A stretch of DNA of 64,000 bases from Prauserella cavernicola (GCF_016595675.1 NZ_JAENJH010000007.1:62001-126000), one strand, 5' to 3'; counted from the first letter of the stretch, positions 55,707-64,000 are shown. A program made the numbers and translations. Notes: generated by a model not told the origin, from the sequence alone.

Positions 55707-57644
55707 TCACGTCGGGTCTCCTGGCTGCAGACGCGGCGACCGCGGTGTCCGTGGAGCCGGTGGCGTCACCGGGCCCGGCGTGCCGTCTCCTTCCGTGCGC
55801 AGCACCTCGAGCACGAGGTCGCCGCCCACCGTCTCCAGCTCGAGCAGCTTGGCGGCGAGGCGCTCCAGCGCGAGCTGGTGGTGCGAGAGCAGGCCGACGG
55901 CGCGTTCCTCGGCGTCGCGCAGCAGCCTGGCGACCTCCTCGTCCACCAGGCGCTGGGTCTGCTCGGAGTACGGTCTGCGCAGCTGCTCTCCTGGACCGGG
56001 CAGGAACAGGGGCTGTCCCGACTCGTAGCCCACCGGCCCGAGCACGGGGGAGAGCCCGAACTCGGTGACCATGCGCGTGGCCAGCTGGGTGGCGCCGGCC
56101 AGGTCGTTGACCGCCCCCGTCGAACCCTGTCCGAACATCACGAGCTCGGCGGCGCGCCCGCCGAGCCGCACGGTGAGCTGGTCGGTCAGGTAGCTCTGGC
56201 TGTACAGGTGGCGCTCGGCCTCGGGGAGCTGCTCGGTCGCGCCCAGCGCCATCCCGGCGGGCAGGATGGTCACCTTCTCCACGGGGTCGGCGTGGTCGCA
56301 CAGCGCGGCGAGCAGGGCGTGCCCGGACTCGTGGATCGCCACCGACGTCCGCTCCTCGGGCAGCAGCGCGTTGGACGTCTCGCGCCTGCCCAGCAGCACC
56401 CGGTCGCGGGCGGTGCCGATGTCGGTCTGGCTGAGGACGGTCCGCCCTGCGCGCACGGCGTTGATCGCCGCCTCGTTGACGAGGTTGGCGAGGTCGGCGC
56501 CGGAGAAGCCAGGTGTGGCGCGGGCGATGCGGGAGAGATCCACGGTGGAATTCAGGTGTTTGCCGCGCACGTGGACGGCGAGGATCGCGGCGCGTTCGAC
56601 CTGGTTGGGCAGCGGCACGGTGACCTGGCGGTCGAAGCGGCCCGGCCGCAACAGGGCGCGGTCGAGCGACTCCGGCCGGTTGGTGGCCGCCAGCACCACG
56701 ACGCCGCTGCTCTGGTCGAAGCCGTCCATCTCGGAGAGCAGCTGGTTCAGCGTCTGCTCGTGCTCCTCGTGCCCGCCGGCCACTCCCGGGCCGCGCCTGC
56801 TGCCCAGCGCGTCGAGCTCGTCGATGAAGATGATCGCCGGTGCGCGCTGACGGGCCTCCTCGAACAGGTCCCGCACCCGCGAGGCGCCGACACCCACGAA
56901 CATCTCGACGAACGCCGAGCCGCTGACGGCGAGGAACGGCACCGCGGCCTCACCGGCCACGGCCCTGCCCAGCAGCGTCTTGCCGGTGCCGGGAGGACCG
57001 ACCATGATGACGCCGCGCGGACCGGTGGCGCCCGCGGCCGCGTACTTGCCCGGGGCGCGCAGGAAGTCCACGACCTCACCGATCTCCTGTTTGACGCCCT
57101 CGTAACCGGCCACGTCGGCGAACCGCGTGGTGGGCCGCTCGGCCTCGATGATCTTGGCCTTGGACCGGCCGAACCCGCCGATCCCGCCACCGGCGAAGAC
57201 GCGCTGGGTCTGGCGTCCCGTCCAGACGAAGAACGCGACGATCAGCACCAGCGGCAGGAAGCTCAGCAGGACACCGCCCCACGAGGTCCCCGCCTTGCTG
57301 GCGGTCACGTCGACGTGGGAGGCGCGCAGCTGGGACTGCAACCGGCCGGGGCCGAGCGCGGTGGGCAGCTGGCTGGTGAAGGAGGTGCCGTCGCGCAGCG
57401 TTCCGGTGACCGCGCCCTCGTTGTCGATGTTCACCGACGAGACCCGGTTCTGGTTCACGCTCGACACGAAGCCGGAGTAGGACAGCGACGTCGACGGCTT
57501 CGACCAGACGTCGGGCACGAGCAGCAGCGCCACGGTGAGGATCAGGCCGAGCGGCAGCAGCCAGTACCGCCAGCGAGGGGGGCTGGGCGGCGGTTGTTGC
57601 GGGCCCGGTTCGGTCGGCGGACCGGGCTTCGCCGTGCGTGACAT
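55707..57644 (-). CDS. ftsH: ATP-dependent zinc metalloprotease FtsH
   Basis: A 645-aa AAA+ membrane protease. Two N-terminal helices (about 24-45 and 125-145) flank a periplasmic FtsH-extracellular domain. The AAA module has Walker A GPPGTGKT, Walker [12 protein letters not shown], the pore motif [15 protein letters not shown] and the second region of homology [17 protein letters not shown]. The protease zinc motif is HESGHAL, with a third ligand Asp in VNDLAGAT. It degrades misfolded and short-lived membrane proteins. Compared with housekeeping FtsH it is short at the C terminus, so it may be an accessory copy. Convergent stops with the DUF2156 gene are 1 nt apart. Confidence 0.9.
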   Translation of the reverse strand: MSRTAKPGPPTEPGPQQPPPSPPRWRYWLLPLGLILTVALLLVPDVWSKPSTSLSYSGFVSSVNQNRVSSVNIDNEGAVTGTLRDGTSFTSQLPTALGPGRLQSQLRASHVDVTASKAGTSWGGVLLSFLPLVLIVAFFVWTGRQTQRVFAGGGIGGFGRSKAKIIEAERPTTRFADVAGYEGVKQEIGEVVDFLRAPGKYAAAGATGPRGVIMVGPPGTGKTLLGRAVAGEAAVPFLAVSGSAFVEMFVGVGASRVRDLFEEARQRAPAIIFIDELDALGSRRGPGVAGGHEEHEQTLNQLLSEMDGFDQSSGVVVLAATNRPESLDRALLRPGRFDRQVTVPLPNQVERAAILAVHVRGKHLNSTVDLSRIARATPGFSGADLANLVNEAAINAVRAGRTVLSQTDIGTARDRVLLGRRETSNALLPEERTSVAIHESGHALLAALCDHADPVEKVTILPAGMALGATEQLPEAERHLYSQSYLTDQLTVRLGGRAAELVMFGQGSTGAVNDLAGATQLATRMVTEFGLSPVLGPVGYESGQPLFLPGPGEQLRRPYSEQTQRLVDEEVARLLRDAEERAVGLLSHHQLALERLAAKLLELETVGGDLVLEVLRTEGDGTPGPVTPPAPRTPRSPRLQPGDPT

Positions 57645-57759
57645 CGGTACCTCCTCGCCCAGGCAGGCCCCTCCCCGCCAGCTTCACCGCGTCACCCGGT
57701 TTCGTCATGGGGTCGAAAGTCCCTATCGGGGCGCCGACGTACCTCGGTACCTGCCGTCC

Positions 57760-58287
57760 TCAGCGGCTCCAGCGGCGCAGGACGCGCTGGAGCAGTGGCA
57801 GCGTGCCCAAGACGACGATCGGCACCAGCAGGAGCGTGAGCAGCAGGGTGCGCACGATCCCGGGCCAGGCGTCGAGGTGGGGCATCAGCGTGGCGTTGAC
57901 GACGGCGGCGGGAGGAAACAGCGCGGCCCAGATGAGCACAGCCGAGCGCACGCGCGAGGGGGGCGGGCCGCTCGTCGCCGCGGGAACGAGCTCGGTGATG
58001 CCCAGTGCGACCGGCTCGCCGTGGGTGAGCGCGTCACCCTCCGCGAGCCGCCGGGCGCGAATGCCGCTGCGTTCCCAGCGCAGCAGCTCCGCGGCGCCAG
58101 CGAAGGTGACTCCGATGTGGACGGTGGTGTCGCCGTTCTCGATCCGGGTGTCGACGTGCGCGCCGAGGTGGCCGGGAAAACCCGCGGCGTCGCGGCACAG
58201 CTCGTGCGCCCAGCGCGTGAGCGCGGCACCGCCGGGCCCGCACGCCGTGCGGGACACGACCACGGTGACCGGCAGCGCCGTGCTCAT
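57760..58287 (-). CDS. ABM-type protein with C-terminal membrane helices
   Basis: A 175-aa protein. The N-terminal about 95 residues follow the antibiotic-biosynthesis-monooxygenase-superfamily plan (VTVVVSRTACGPGGAALTRWAHELCRDA, GFPGHLGAHV, then the FAGAAELLRWERS segment). Two or three C-terminal hydrophobic helices follow (about 112-130, 140-168). Such ABM-membrane fusions are common in proteobacteria and actinomycetes and uncharacterised. Its ATG overlaps the stop of the ThDP enzyme (TGATG), so it is the last gene of the leftward ALDH/ThDP operon. Confidence 0.7.
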   Translation of the reverse strand: MSTALPVTVVVSRTACGPGGAALTRWAHELCRDAAGFPGHLGAHVDTRIENGDTTVHIGVTFAGAAELLRWERSGIRARRLAEGDALTHGEPVALGITELVPAATSGPPPSRVRSAVLIWAALFPPAAVVNATLMPHLDAWPGIVRTLLLTLLLVPIVVLGTLPLLQRVLRRWSR

Positions 58288-59957
58288 CAGCGCGCCCGGG
58301 GCGGGGTGAGCCCGGTGGGCAGGCCTTCCATCCGGTCCTGCACGACGTCCACGATGCAGGGCCCCGGCGTGGCGAGGGCCTTCTCCAGCGCGGGCCGCAG
58401 CTCCGCGTCGGAGGTGACCCGGATGCCGTGCCCGCCCAGCAACCGGGCGTACTCCGCGAAGTCGGGGTTGCCGAGGAACACGCCCTGGTAGCGCCCGTCG
58501 TGGGCGAAGCGCTGCCGGTCCCGTGTGTTGCCGTAGGAGAAGTTGTTGACCACCACGGTGACGACGTCGATGTCCTCGCGCACGCACGTCTCGAGGTCCT
58601 GGGCCACCATCCAGAAGCTGCCGTCGCCGCTGAGCGTCACGATCCGCTCGCCCGGCCGCGCCAGCGCCATGCCCATCGCGGCGGGAAAGCCCCACGCCAT
58701 CGCCCCGCCTGCGGAGCCGTAGTAGCTGCGCGGCCGCTCGACGGGAACGTGCCGCGCCACCCAGGGGCCGAACGTGTGCACGTCCTGGACCAGCACCACG
58801 CCCTCGCGTTCGGCCAGCTCCCGCACGACTGTGGTGAGCGCGGCGGAACTCACCGCGTTCTCGCCTGGTTCGGGCGCCGGAACCGGGGCCGACACCTCGT
58901 CGAACTCCGCGCGCAGCTGCGCCCTGCGCGCGCCGCGCTGCTCGGACTGTGCTGCGTCGGCCAGCGGTCCCAGCGCGTCGGCGAGCGCGCGGGCGGCGGC
59001 CGCGGCGTCGGAGACCAGCCCGACCGTGGGCGGGTACACGCGGCCCAGCTCCGCGGGGTCGACGTCGACGTGCACGAGTCGCGCCGACGGCGGTAGCAGG
59101 GTCCACCGCTTGGTGGTGAACTCCGAGAACCGGCAGCCGAGCGCCACGATCACGTCGGCCTCCCGCACCGCCCGGTCGCTCACGTCGTGGGCGCCGTAGC
59201 CCAGCGCGCCGAGGAACGCGGGATGACTGTTGGGCACCGCGTTCTTGCGCAGCCACGTGCTGAGCACGGGCGCCTGCGCCGCCTCGGCCAGTGCCAGCAC
59301 GGCTTCCGGGTCGCCGGTGGCCCCGCCGCCGACGACGAGCGCGGGCCGCTGTGCCTCGGCGAGCAGTGCGGCGGCCTCGGCCACGCCCCGTGGGTCCGGC
59401 GCGGGCGGGTGCACGCGGAAGCGCGGTCCCGGCGCGGCTTCGGCCGGTGCCTGGAGCACGTCCAGCGGCAGCGACACCACGACCGGCCCCGGCCTGCCGG
59501 TCACGGCCGCCCGCACGGCCCGCTGTAGCAGCTCGGGGATGCGCTCGGCCTCGGTGATCTCCACGGCCCACTTGCACAGGGGCGCGAAGACCGACACCAC
59601 GTCCATCTCCTCGAAGGAGCGGCGGTGGTTGATCGACTGCGGCACCTGACCGACGAGGGCGAGCATCGGGATCGACTCGTCGTGGGCGTTCTGCACCGCG
59701 ATCGCGAGGTTGGCCGCGCCGGGGCCGCGCGAGGCCAGGCACACGCCGAGCGGCCCGCCCGCGCGGGACAATCCGTCGGCCATGAACCCGGCGACCTGTT
59801 CGTGCCGGGTGGACAGATAGCGCACGTCGGCGTGCCTGCCGAGCGCGTCGATGAGTTCCATGATCGTGGTGCCGGGCAGGCCGAAGACGTGGGTGACGCC
59901 CTCGGCGGCCAGGGTGTCGACGACCAGATCGGCGCCGAGCGCGACGTCAGACGACAA
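58287..59957 (-). CDS. Thiamine-diphosphate-dependent enzyme (acetolactate synthase/2-oxoacid decarboxylase type)
   Basis: A 556-aa ThDP enzyme with PYR, central and PP domains. The catalytic Glu is in STRHEQVAGFMADG, and the ThDP/Mg motif is GDGSFWMVAQDLETCVREDIDVVTVVVNNFSYGN. FGLPGTTIMEL and ASRGPGAANL replace the Ser26 and His70 contexts of benzoylformate decarboxylase, so it is closer to acetolactate-synthase-like decarboxylases and lyases. Between an aldehyde dehydrogenase and a ring-hydroxylating oxygenase locus, decarboxylation of an aryl 2-oxoacid to an aldehyde is a reasonable guess. It appears to start at TTG 59957, overlapping the ALDH stop by 11 nt. Confidence 0.8.
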   Translation of the reverse strand: MSSDVALGADLVVDTLAAEGVTHVFGLPGTTIMELIDALGRHADVRYLSTRHEQVAGFMADGLSRAGGPLGVCLASRGPGAANLAIAVQNAHDESIPMLALVGQVPQSINHRRSFEEMDVVSVFAPLCKWAVEITEAERIPELLQRAVRAAVTGRPGPVVVSLPLDVLQAPAEAAPGPRFRVHPPAPDPRGVAEAAALLAEAQRPALVVGGGATGDPEAVLALAEAAQAPVLSTWLRKNAVPNSHPAFLGALGYGAHDVSDRAVREADVIVALGCRFSEFTTKRWTLLPPSARLVHVDVDPAELGRVYPPTVGLVSDAAAAARALADALGPLADAAQSEQRGARRAQLRAEFDEVSAPVPAPEPGENAVSSAALTTVVRELAEREGVVLVQDVHTFGPWVARHVPVERPRSYYGSAGGAMAWGFPAAMGMALARPGERIVTLSGDGSFWMVAQDLETCVREDIDVVTVVVNNFSYGNTRDRQRFAHDGRYQGVFLGNPDFAEYARLLGGHGIRVTSDAELRPALEKALATPGPCIVDVVQDRMEGLPTGLTPPRAR

Positions 59958-61419
59958 CGTTCACCGCCTTGAGCTCGGTGTAGCTCAACAGCTCCTCCAC
60001 GCTCTCCTCCCGCCCGACGCCCGAGGACTTGGTGCCGCCGAAGGGAACGCCCCAGAAGTGCCGGGACGAGCCGTTGACCCAGACGTAGCCCGCCTCGACC
60101 CGCTCGGCGAGATCGAGCGCGGTGGAGACGTCGCGGGTCCAGATGCTCGCGGTGAGGCCGTAGTCGACGCCGTTGGCGATCCGCACGGCTTCGTCGAGGT
60201 CGGTGAAGGAGAGCACCGACATGACGGGGCCGAAGACCTCTTCCCGCGCGATGCGCATGTCCGGCTCGACGCCGGTGAAGATCGTCGGCTCGACGTAGTA
60301 GCCGCGATCGTGGCCCTCGGGCCTGCCGCCGCCGTGCAGCAGCGTCGCGCCCTCGGCCGAGGCGACGTCGATGTAGCCGCGGGCCTTCTCGTACTGGGCG
60401 CGCGAGGCGAGCGGACCCATCTGCGTGCCGGGGTCGAGAGGCGAGCCGATCCTGATCGCGGCGACGCGCTCGCGGACCAGTGCCAGCACCTCGTCGGCGA
60501 TCGCGGCGTGCAGCAGCACCCGCGACGTCGAGCCGCAGGACTGGCCCGCGGACCAGGCGAAGTTCATGCCACCGACGATGCCGTCCGCGGCGGCCTCCAG
60601 GTCGGCGTCGGGGCAGACGATGAGCGCGTTCTTGCCGCCGAGTTCGAGGCTGATGTCCTTGACGCCGGACTCGGCGGCGTCGCGCTGGATGATCCGGCCG
60701 ACGCGCTCGCTGCCGATGAAGCCGATCCGGCGGACCAGCGGGTGCCGCACGAGCGCCTGGCTGGGTGCCGGGCCGCTGCTGGTGAGCACCGACAGGGTGC
60801 CCTCGGGCAGGATCCCGGTCGCGATCTCGGCGATGCGCAGCGCGGACAGCGGCGTGATCTCCGAGGGCTTGAGCACCACGGAGTTGCCGGCCAGCAGAGG
60901 CGCCGCGATCTTGGCCGCGGCGAACATCGCGGGGTGGTTGAACGGCACGATCCGCGCGACCACGCCGAACGGCGCGCGGCGGGTGAAGTGGAGGTTCTCG
61001 GCGCTGGCGGGAATCGTCTCGCCGCCGAGGTGTGTGGCGTAGTCGGCGAAGAGTTCGAGGACGTCGGCTCCCCAGCCGACGTCCGTGCGCATCGCCGTGA
61101 CGGGGTTGCCGGAGTCGAGTGCGTCGAGCGTCGCCAGTTCGTCGGTGTGGGCCCGGATCGCGGTGGCCAGCTCGCGCAGCCTGCCCGCCCGTTCGCGGGG
61201 CTGCACCGCCCGCCAGGCGGTGGCGGCGTCGGCGGCCGATCGCACGGCCTCGTCGACGTCGTCGATCGTGGCGTCCGGCGCCTCGGCCAACGGTTGTTCG
61301 GTGGCGGGACACTCCACTGTGTACGTCGCGCCGACGCGTGCCCGCCCGCCCACGGCGAGTCGCCACTCGCGATCGGCGACCGCCGACGCGGCCGCGATCG
61401 GGTCGTCCACCACTGACAT
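59947..61419 (-). CDS. NAD(P)+-dependent aldehyde dehydrogenase
   Basis: A 490-aa ALDH. It has PFNHPAMFAAAKIAAPLLAGN, LKPSEITPLSAL, the catalytic Glu in SLELGGKNA, the catalytic Cys in WSAGQSCGSTSR and EEVFGPVMSVLSF near the C terminus. It oxidises aldehydes, probably aromatic ones here, to acids. ATG 61419 follows GGAGG; an in-frame ATG at 61431 is less well placed. It is the first gene of the leftward operon with the ThDP and ABM-membrane genes, divergent from the Rieske oxygenase operon across a shared operator. Confidence 0.88.
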   Translation of the reverse strand: MSVVDDPIAAASAVADREWRLAVGGRARVGATYTVECPATEQPLAEAPDATIDDVDEAVRSAADAATAWRAVQPRERAGRLRELATAIRAHTDELATLDALDSGNPVTAMRTDVGWGADVLELFADYATHLGGETIPASAENLHFTRRAPFGVVARIVPFNHPAMFAAAKIAAPLLAGNSVVLKPSEITPLSALRIAEIATGILPEGTLSVLTSSGPAPSQALVRHPLVRRIGFIGSERVGRIIQRDAAESGVKDISLELGGKNALIVCPDADLEAAADGIVGGMNFAWSAGQSCGSTSRVLLHAAIADEVLALVRERVAAIRIGSPLDPGTQMGPLASRAQYEKARGYIDVASAEGATLLHGGGRPEGHDRGYYVEPTIFTGVEPDMRIAREEVFGPVMSVLSFTDLDEAVRIANGVDYGLTASIWTRDVSTALDLAERVEAGYVWVNGSSRHFWGVPFGGTKSSGVGREESVEELLSYTELKAVNVVV

Positions 61420-61515
61420 GTGGGCCTCCATTCTGGGGAACGCGCCTCTGCTGGGCAGAACGTAGTCGGCGATCGCGGTGGTTGACAACAGCCGAGGGGG
61501 CCGTTCATCCTCAGA

Positions 61516-61550
61516 TTCTGCTGAAAAGACTATTGCTCTGTAGAGCAGAA
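61516..61550. promoter_or_regulatory. Inverted-repeat operator between ALDH and Rieske operons
   Basis: TTCTGCT (61516-61522) and AGCAGAA (61544-61550) form a perfect 7-bp dyad with a 21-bp centre. Inside the right half is a compact palindrome TGCTCT-GT-AGAGCA (61534-61547). A TTGACA lies upstream at 61482-61487. The site is 14 nt before the Rieske start codon and could control both divergent operons. No regulator gene is visible nearby in the window. Confidence 0.6.
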
Positions 61551-61563
61551 AACGGAGTCAGTG

Positions 61564-62946
61564 ATGACCGATCAGTCGTCGCTCCTCGAGGACGTGCGGC
61601 GGGGCATGATCCCGGCCCACATCTACAACGACGAGGAGGTGTTCCGGCTCGAGAGCGAGCGCGTCTTCGGCCGGGCGTGGGTGTTCGTGGGGCACGAGTC
61701 GGAGATCCCGCAGCCAGGCGACTACGTGGTGCGCAGGGTGCAGGAGGACTCGTTCATCGTGAGCAGGGGCGAGGACCACCGGATCCGCGCGCTGTTCAAC
61801 ATGTGCCTGCACCGCGGAATGCAGGTCTGCCGCGCGGAGATGGGCAACGCCTCGCACTTCCGCTGCCCCTACCACGGCTGGTCCTACCGCAACGACGGAC
61901 GGCTCGTCGGGCTCCCGTTCCACAAGGAGGCCTACGGCGGTGAGGCCGGTTTCCGGCGCAAGTCCCAGACCCTGCTGCCCGCCCCGGCGCTGGACACCTA
62001 CAACGGACTGATCTTCATCAGCATGGACCCGGACGCGCCGCCGCTGCGGGAGTACCTCGGCGACTTCGCGTTCTACCTGGACTACTACACCAAGCAGTCG
62101 CCCTCCGGGATCGAGCTGCGCGGACCCCAGCGCTGGCGGATCAAGGCGAACTGGAAGATCGGCGCCGAGAACTTCGCCGGCGACATGTACCACACGCCGC
62201 AGACGCACACGAGCGTCGTGGAGATCGGCCTGTTCCGCGAACCCAAGGCCGAGAAGCGCAAGGACGGCTGCACCTACTGGGCCGGCAACGGCGGCGGCAC
62301 GACCTACAAGCTGCCGCCCGGCACGCTCGAGGAGCGGCTGCGCTACGTCGGCTATCCCGACGAGATGATCGAGCGGATGACGCGGGTCTGGACGCAGGAG
62401 CAGCTCGACGTCGTGGGCCGCGACGGGTTCATGGTCTCGGCGGCCTCGGTGTTTCCGAATATGAGCTTCGTGCACAACTGGCCGAGGGTCGAGGACTCCG
62501 ACGACGTGCTGCCGTTCATCTCGATCCGCACCTGGCAGCCGGTGGGACCCGACGAGACCGAGGTGCTGTCGTGGTTCGCGGTGGACGCCGAGGCGCCGGA
62601 GGAGTTCAAGGCGCTGTCCTACAAGGCGTATCTGATGTGCTTCGGCAGCACCGGTATGTTCGAGCAGGACGACGTGGAGAACTGGGTCTCGCTGACCAAC
62701 ACGGCGGGTGGCTCGATGGCGAGGCGGCTGCTGCTCAACAGCAGGATGGGCCTGCTGGAGGACGACGCCACCGTGGTGCCGCCGCTGCCGTCCGAGCAGT
62801 TCTCGGGTCCGGGCGAGGCCTACGTCGGCTACGGCGAGTACAACCAGCGGCACCTGTTGCGCCGCTGGGCCGACCACATGGAACGACCGCCGGGGACCGC
62901 GGAGCAGATCCGTGTCGGCGGCGACGGCTCGGCGGTGACGGCATGA
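61564..62946 (+). CDS. Rieske-type aromatic ring-hydroxylating dioxygenase, alpha subunit
   Basis: A 460-aa oxygenase large subunit. The Rieske [2Fe-2S] site is Cys81-x-His83 (MCLHRG) and Cys101-x2-His104 (CPYHGWSY). The mononuclear Fe(II) site is in ENFAGDMYHTPQTH (Asp206 bridge, His209, His214), with a later Asp completing it. It dihydroxylates an aromatic ring using O2 and electrons from a ferredoxin/reductase, neither of which is in the window. ATG 61564 has GGAG at 61553-61556; a GTG at 61561 is adjacent. The substrate class (benzoate, phenylpropanoid or biphenyl type) cannot be fixed by eye. Confidence 0.9.
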   Translation: MTDQSSLLEDVRRGMIPAHIYNDEEVFRLESERVFGRAWVFVGHESEIPQPGDYVVRRVQEDSFIVSRGEDHRIRALFNMCLHRGMQVCRAEMGNASHFRCPYHGWSYRNDGRLVGLPFHKEAYGGEAGFRRKSQTLLPAPALDTYNGLIFISMDPDAPPLREYLGDFAFYLDYYTKQSPSGIELRGPQRWRIKANWKIGAENFAGDMYHTPQTHTSVVEIGLFREPKAEKRKDGCTYWAGNGGGTTYKLPPGTLEERLRYVGYPDEMIERMTRVWTQEQLDVVGRDGFMVSAASVFPNMSFVHNWPRVEDSDDVLPFISIRTWQPVGPDETEVLSWFAVDAEAPEEFKALSYKAYLMCFGSTGMFEQDDVENWVSLTNTAGGSMARRLLLNSRMGLLEDDATVVPPLPSEQFSGPGEAYVGYGEYNQRHLLRRWADHMERPPGTAEQIRVGGDGSAVTA

Positions 62947-63563
62947 CCTCGGCCCGCGCCCAGTGGCGCCCGACCGGCAACGGCGGACCCTACTCGGCCG
63001 AGTCCGCGCTCGGTGGCCACGCGCCGAGGCTGCAGCGCACCGGCCGTTCGCTGCCGTTCTCGGACGAGCGGCACCTGAGCGCCCACCACTGGCTGGTGGA
63101 GGAGTCCTACGTGCTCGACGCCCAGCACTACGACGAGTGGCTGGACCTGCTGGCCGAGGACATCCACTACCTGATGCCGGTGCGGGTCAGCACCGCGCTC
63201 GGGGCGGGCTACGACTCCGCGCCCGGCATGGCCCACTTCGACGAGAACAAGTACTCGCTGTCGCGGCGGGTCGCGCGCTTCGCCACCGAGCACGCGTGGA
63301 CGGAGGACCCGCCGTCGCGGCTGCGGCACTACGTCACCAACGTGCGCACGTTCGCCACCGACGACCCCGGGCATATCGTCGTGGACTCGGCGGTGCTGCT
63401 GTACCGCAGCAGGGGAGACGTGCGCGAGGCCGCGGTCATCTCCGCGGGCAGGGAGGACCTGCTGCGGCGCACGCCCGACGGCGAGGGCTGGCTGCTCGCG
63501 CGGCGCACGATCCTCGTCGACGACTCGGTGCTGCGCACCCAGAACCTGGCGATCTTCCTGTGA
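62943..63563 (+). CDS. Ring-hydroxylating dioxygenase, beta subunit
   Basis: A 206-aa small subunit of the NTF2-like fold: HHWLVEESYVLDAQHYDEWLDLLAEDIHYLMPVR at the start of the fold, HFDENKYSLSRRVARF and the C-terminal WLLARRTILVDDSVLRTQNLAIFL typical of aromatic dioxygenase beta subunits. The first about 45 residues are an Arg-rich extension. It provides structure for an alpha3beta3 hexamer. The ATG overlaps the alpha-subunit stop (ATGA). Confidence 0.88.
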   Translation: MTSARAQWRPTGNGGPYSAESALGGHAPRLQRTGRSLPFSDERHLSAHHWLVEESYVLDAQHYDEWLDLLAEDIHYLMPVRVSTALGAGYDSAPGMAHFDENKYSLSRRVARFATEHAWTEDPPSRLRHYVTNVRTFATDDPGHIVVDSAVLLYRSRGDVREAAVISAGREDLLRRTPDGEGWLLARRTILVDDSVLRTQNLAIFL

Positions 63564-63883
63564 CCCCGCAGACCCCGCAGTGGCCGGGGGAACAGGACGA
63601 CGCCGAGGCCGCCGCCCGCGCCGCCGACGAGCTGCGCGCGCTGCGGGCGGGCTCGCACGGTCAGGAGATCGTGCTGGGCAACGAGTTCGCCGAGATCCGG
63701 GTGAGCAGAGTGGAGACCCGCAACGGCTCCCGGCTGCTGATCGAGGCGCCCAAGTCGGGCCAGTGGGTGGCGTTGTGCCCGCTGGAGCTGGAGGCGCTGA
63801 CGTGGCAGAACGCCGCGACGTTCTCGGCGATGATCGGCACCCCGTTCGGCCCGTTGCTCGGCCACGACGAGGAGGACGCGTGA
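63560..63883 (+). CDS. Small conserved protein of the dioxygenase operon
   Basis: A 107-aa protein with GTG overlapping the beta-subunit stop and its own stop overlapping the next gene. It has an acidic Ala-rich N terminus (about 1-30) and a compact beta-rich part (GNEFAEIRVSRVETRNGSRLLIEAPKSGQWV, then CPLELEALTWQNAATFSAMIG). No catalytic motif is recognised. Its strict coupling between oxygenase and dehydrogenase genes suggests an accessory or assembly role, but nothing in the sequence proves it. It is not a ferredoxin, having a single Cys. Confidence 0.7.
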   Translation: MTPQTPQWPGEQDDAEAAARAADELRALRAGSHGQEIVLGNEFAEIRVSRVETRNGSRLLIEAPKSGQWVALCPLELEALTWQNAATFSAMIGTPFGPLLGHDEEDA

Positions 63884-64000
63884 CGGGCTGGCTGGAGGGC
63901 CGCAGGGCGCTGGTCGTCGGCGCCGGGTCGGGCATCGGCAGGGCCGTGCTCGACGCGTTCCGGCGCGAGGGTGCGCGCGTCGCCGTGCTGGAACGTGACC
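63880..64000 (+). CDS. SDR, probable cis-dihydrodiol dehydrogenase (partial, runs off window)
   Basis: Only the first 40 residues are in the window, starting at GTG 63880 (overlapping the previous stop by 4 nt). The N-terminal RRALVVGAGSGIGRAVLDAF carries the SDR cofactor motif GxxxGxG, and VAVLERD has an acidic residue after the second strand, consistent with NAD preference. Position after the alpha, beta and small-protein genes makes a cis-dihydrodiol (BenD/HcaB-like) dehydrogenase the natural reading. Confidence 0.75.
   Translation, partial: MTGWLEGRRALVVGAGSGIGRAVLDAFRREGARVAVLERD

Noticed and set aside
58287-59957. Naming the ThDP enzyme benzoylformate decarboxylase
   Set aside because: The Ser and His residues characteristic of that enzyme are not at the expected motifs (LPGTT and ASRGPG instead).
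1-64000. tRNA, rRNA, insertion sequences or prophage genes
   Set aside because: No tRNA-like cloverleaf, rRNA segment, transposase motif or phage structural gene was recognised on reading both strands; weak or short examples could have been missed without a search tool.

Overview
The window is very GC-rich, densely coding DNA with NNG/NNC codons, frequent GTG starts and many 4-nt ATGA/GTGA stop-start overlaps. That composition, together with DUF4232, CGNR, DUF3159, an FHA/Ser-Thr kinase pair, a kinase with an I36 domain and many TetR/IclR/GntR/MarR/HxlR regulators, points to a soil actinomycete, most likely Pseudonocardiaceae (Amycolatopsis/Saccharomonospora-like). The family-level placement is inference. 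No rRNA, tRNA, CRISPR array or intact insertion sequence was seen. The window reads as chromosomal accessory DNA dominated by catabolic islands.

Layout. 1-1079 (minus): start of a thiopeptide/lantibiotic-type bacteriocin operon, with a LanB C-terminal-like protein and a coupled 55-aa ORF. 1388-4303: two-component system with a second, degenerate membrane kinase. 4619-8241: catabolic operon (odd M20 peptidase, Gfo/Idh oxidoreductase, amidohydrolase). 8251-9665: VanY-like peptidase and a secreted DUF4232 protein. 9986-10297: decayed phosphodiester glycosidase gene. 10425-17409: Tat-exported phosphoesterase, alpha-hydroxyacid oxidase with MHS transporter and GntR regulator, DLH-like hydrolase with MarR regulator, nucleoside hydrolase. 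17536-20158: hydrolase and TetR facing an ACMSD-type amidohydrolase.

20261-29429 is an aromatic ring-cleavage island. An alkylsulfatase-like MBL protein is divergent from an operon of DUF3159, TetR, MBL hydrolase, extradiol dioxygenase, FAH-family hydrolase, FAD monooxygenase and enoyl-CoA hydratase. Two closely similar TetR paralogues flank it, and their upstream regions carry related palindromes. 29522-34246 holds an HxlR/Old Yellow Enzyme/SDR set, a CGNR regulator with an alpha/beta hydrolase, and a STAS protein.

34243-44858 is the most striking part. An IclR regulator and an asparaginase diverge from an operon that contains every step needed to import orotate and degrade it reductively: AAHS-type transporter, class 1B dihydroorotate dehydrogenase, PyrK-type Fe-S flavoprotein, dihydroorotase with the carboxylate-binding Arg/Asn, and an N-carbamoyl-amino-acid hydrolase. 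It also has an ornithine-cyclodeaminase-family protein, an MmgE/PrpD protein and an orotate-phosphoribosyltransferase-like protein that has lost its PRPP loop. The operon lacks pyrB, carAB and pyrF, so a catabolic rather than biosynthetic role is proposed.

45120-57644 holds an MFS transporter, gene relics, a secreted nuclease, the FHA/kinase pair, an AhpD-PAS-kinase-REC-STAS hybrid, DedA, a DUF2156 lipid aminoacyltransferase-like protein and FtsH. 57760-64000 is a second aromatic island: ABM-membrane protein, ThDP enzyme and aldehyde dehydrogenase diverge from a Rieske ring-hydroxylating oxygenase (alpha, beta), a small protein and a dihydrodiol-dehydrogenase-like SDR that runs off the window.
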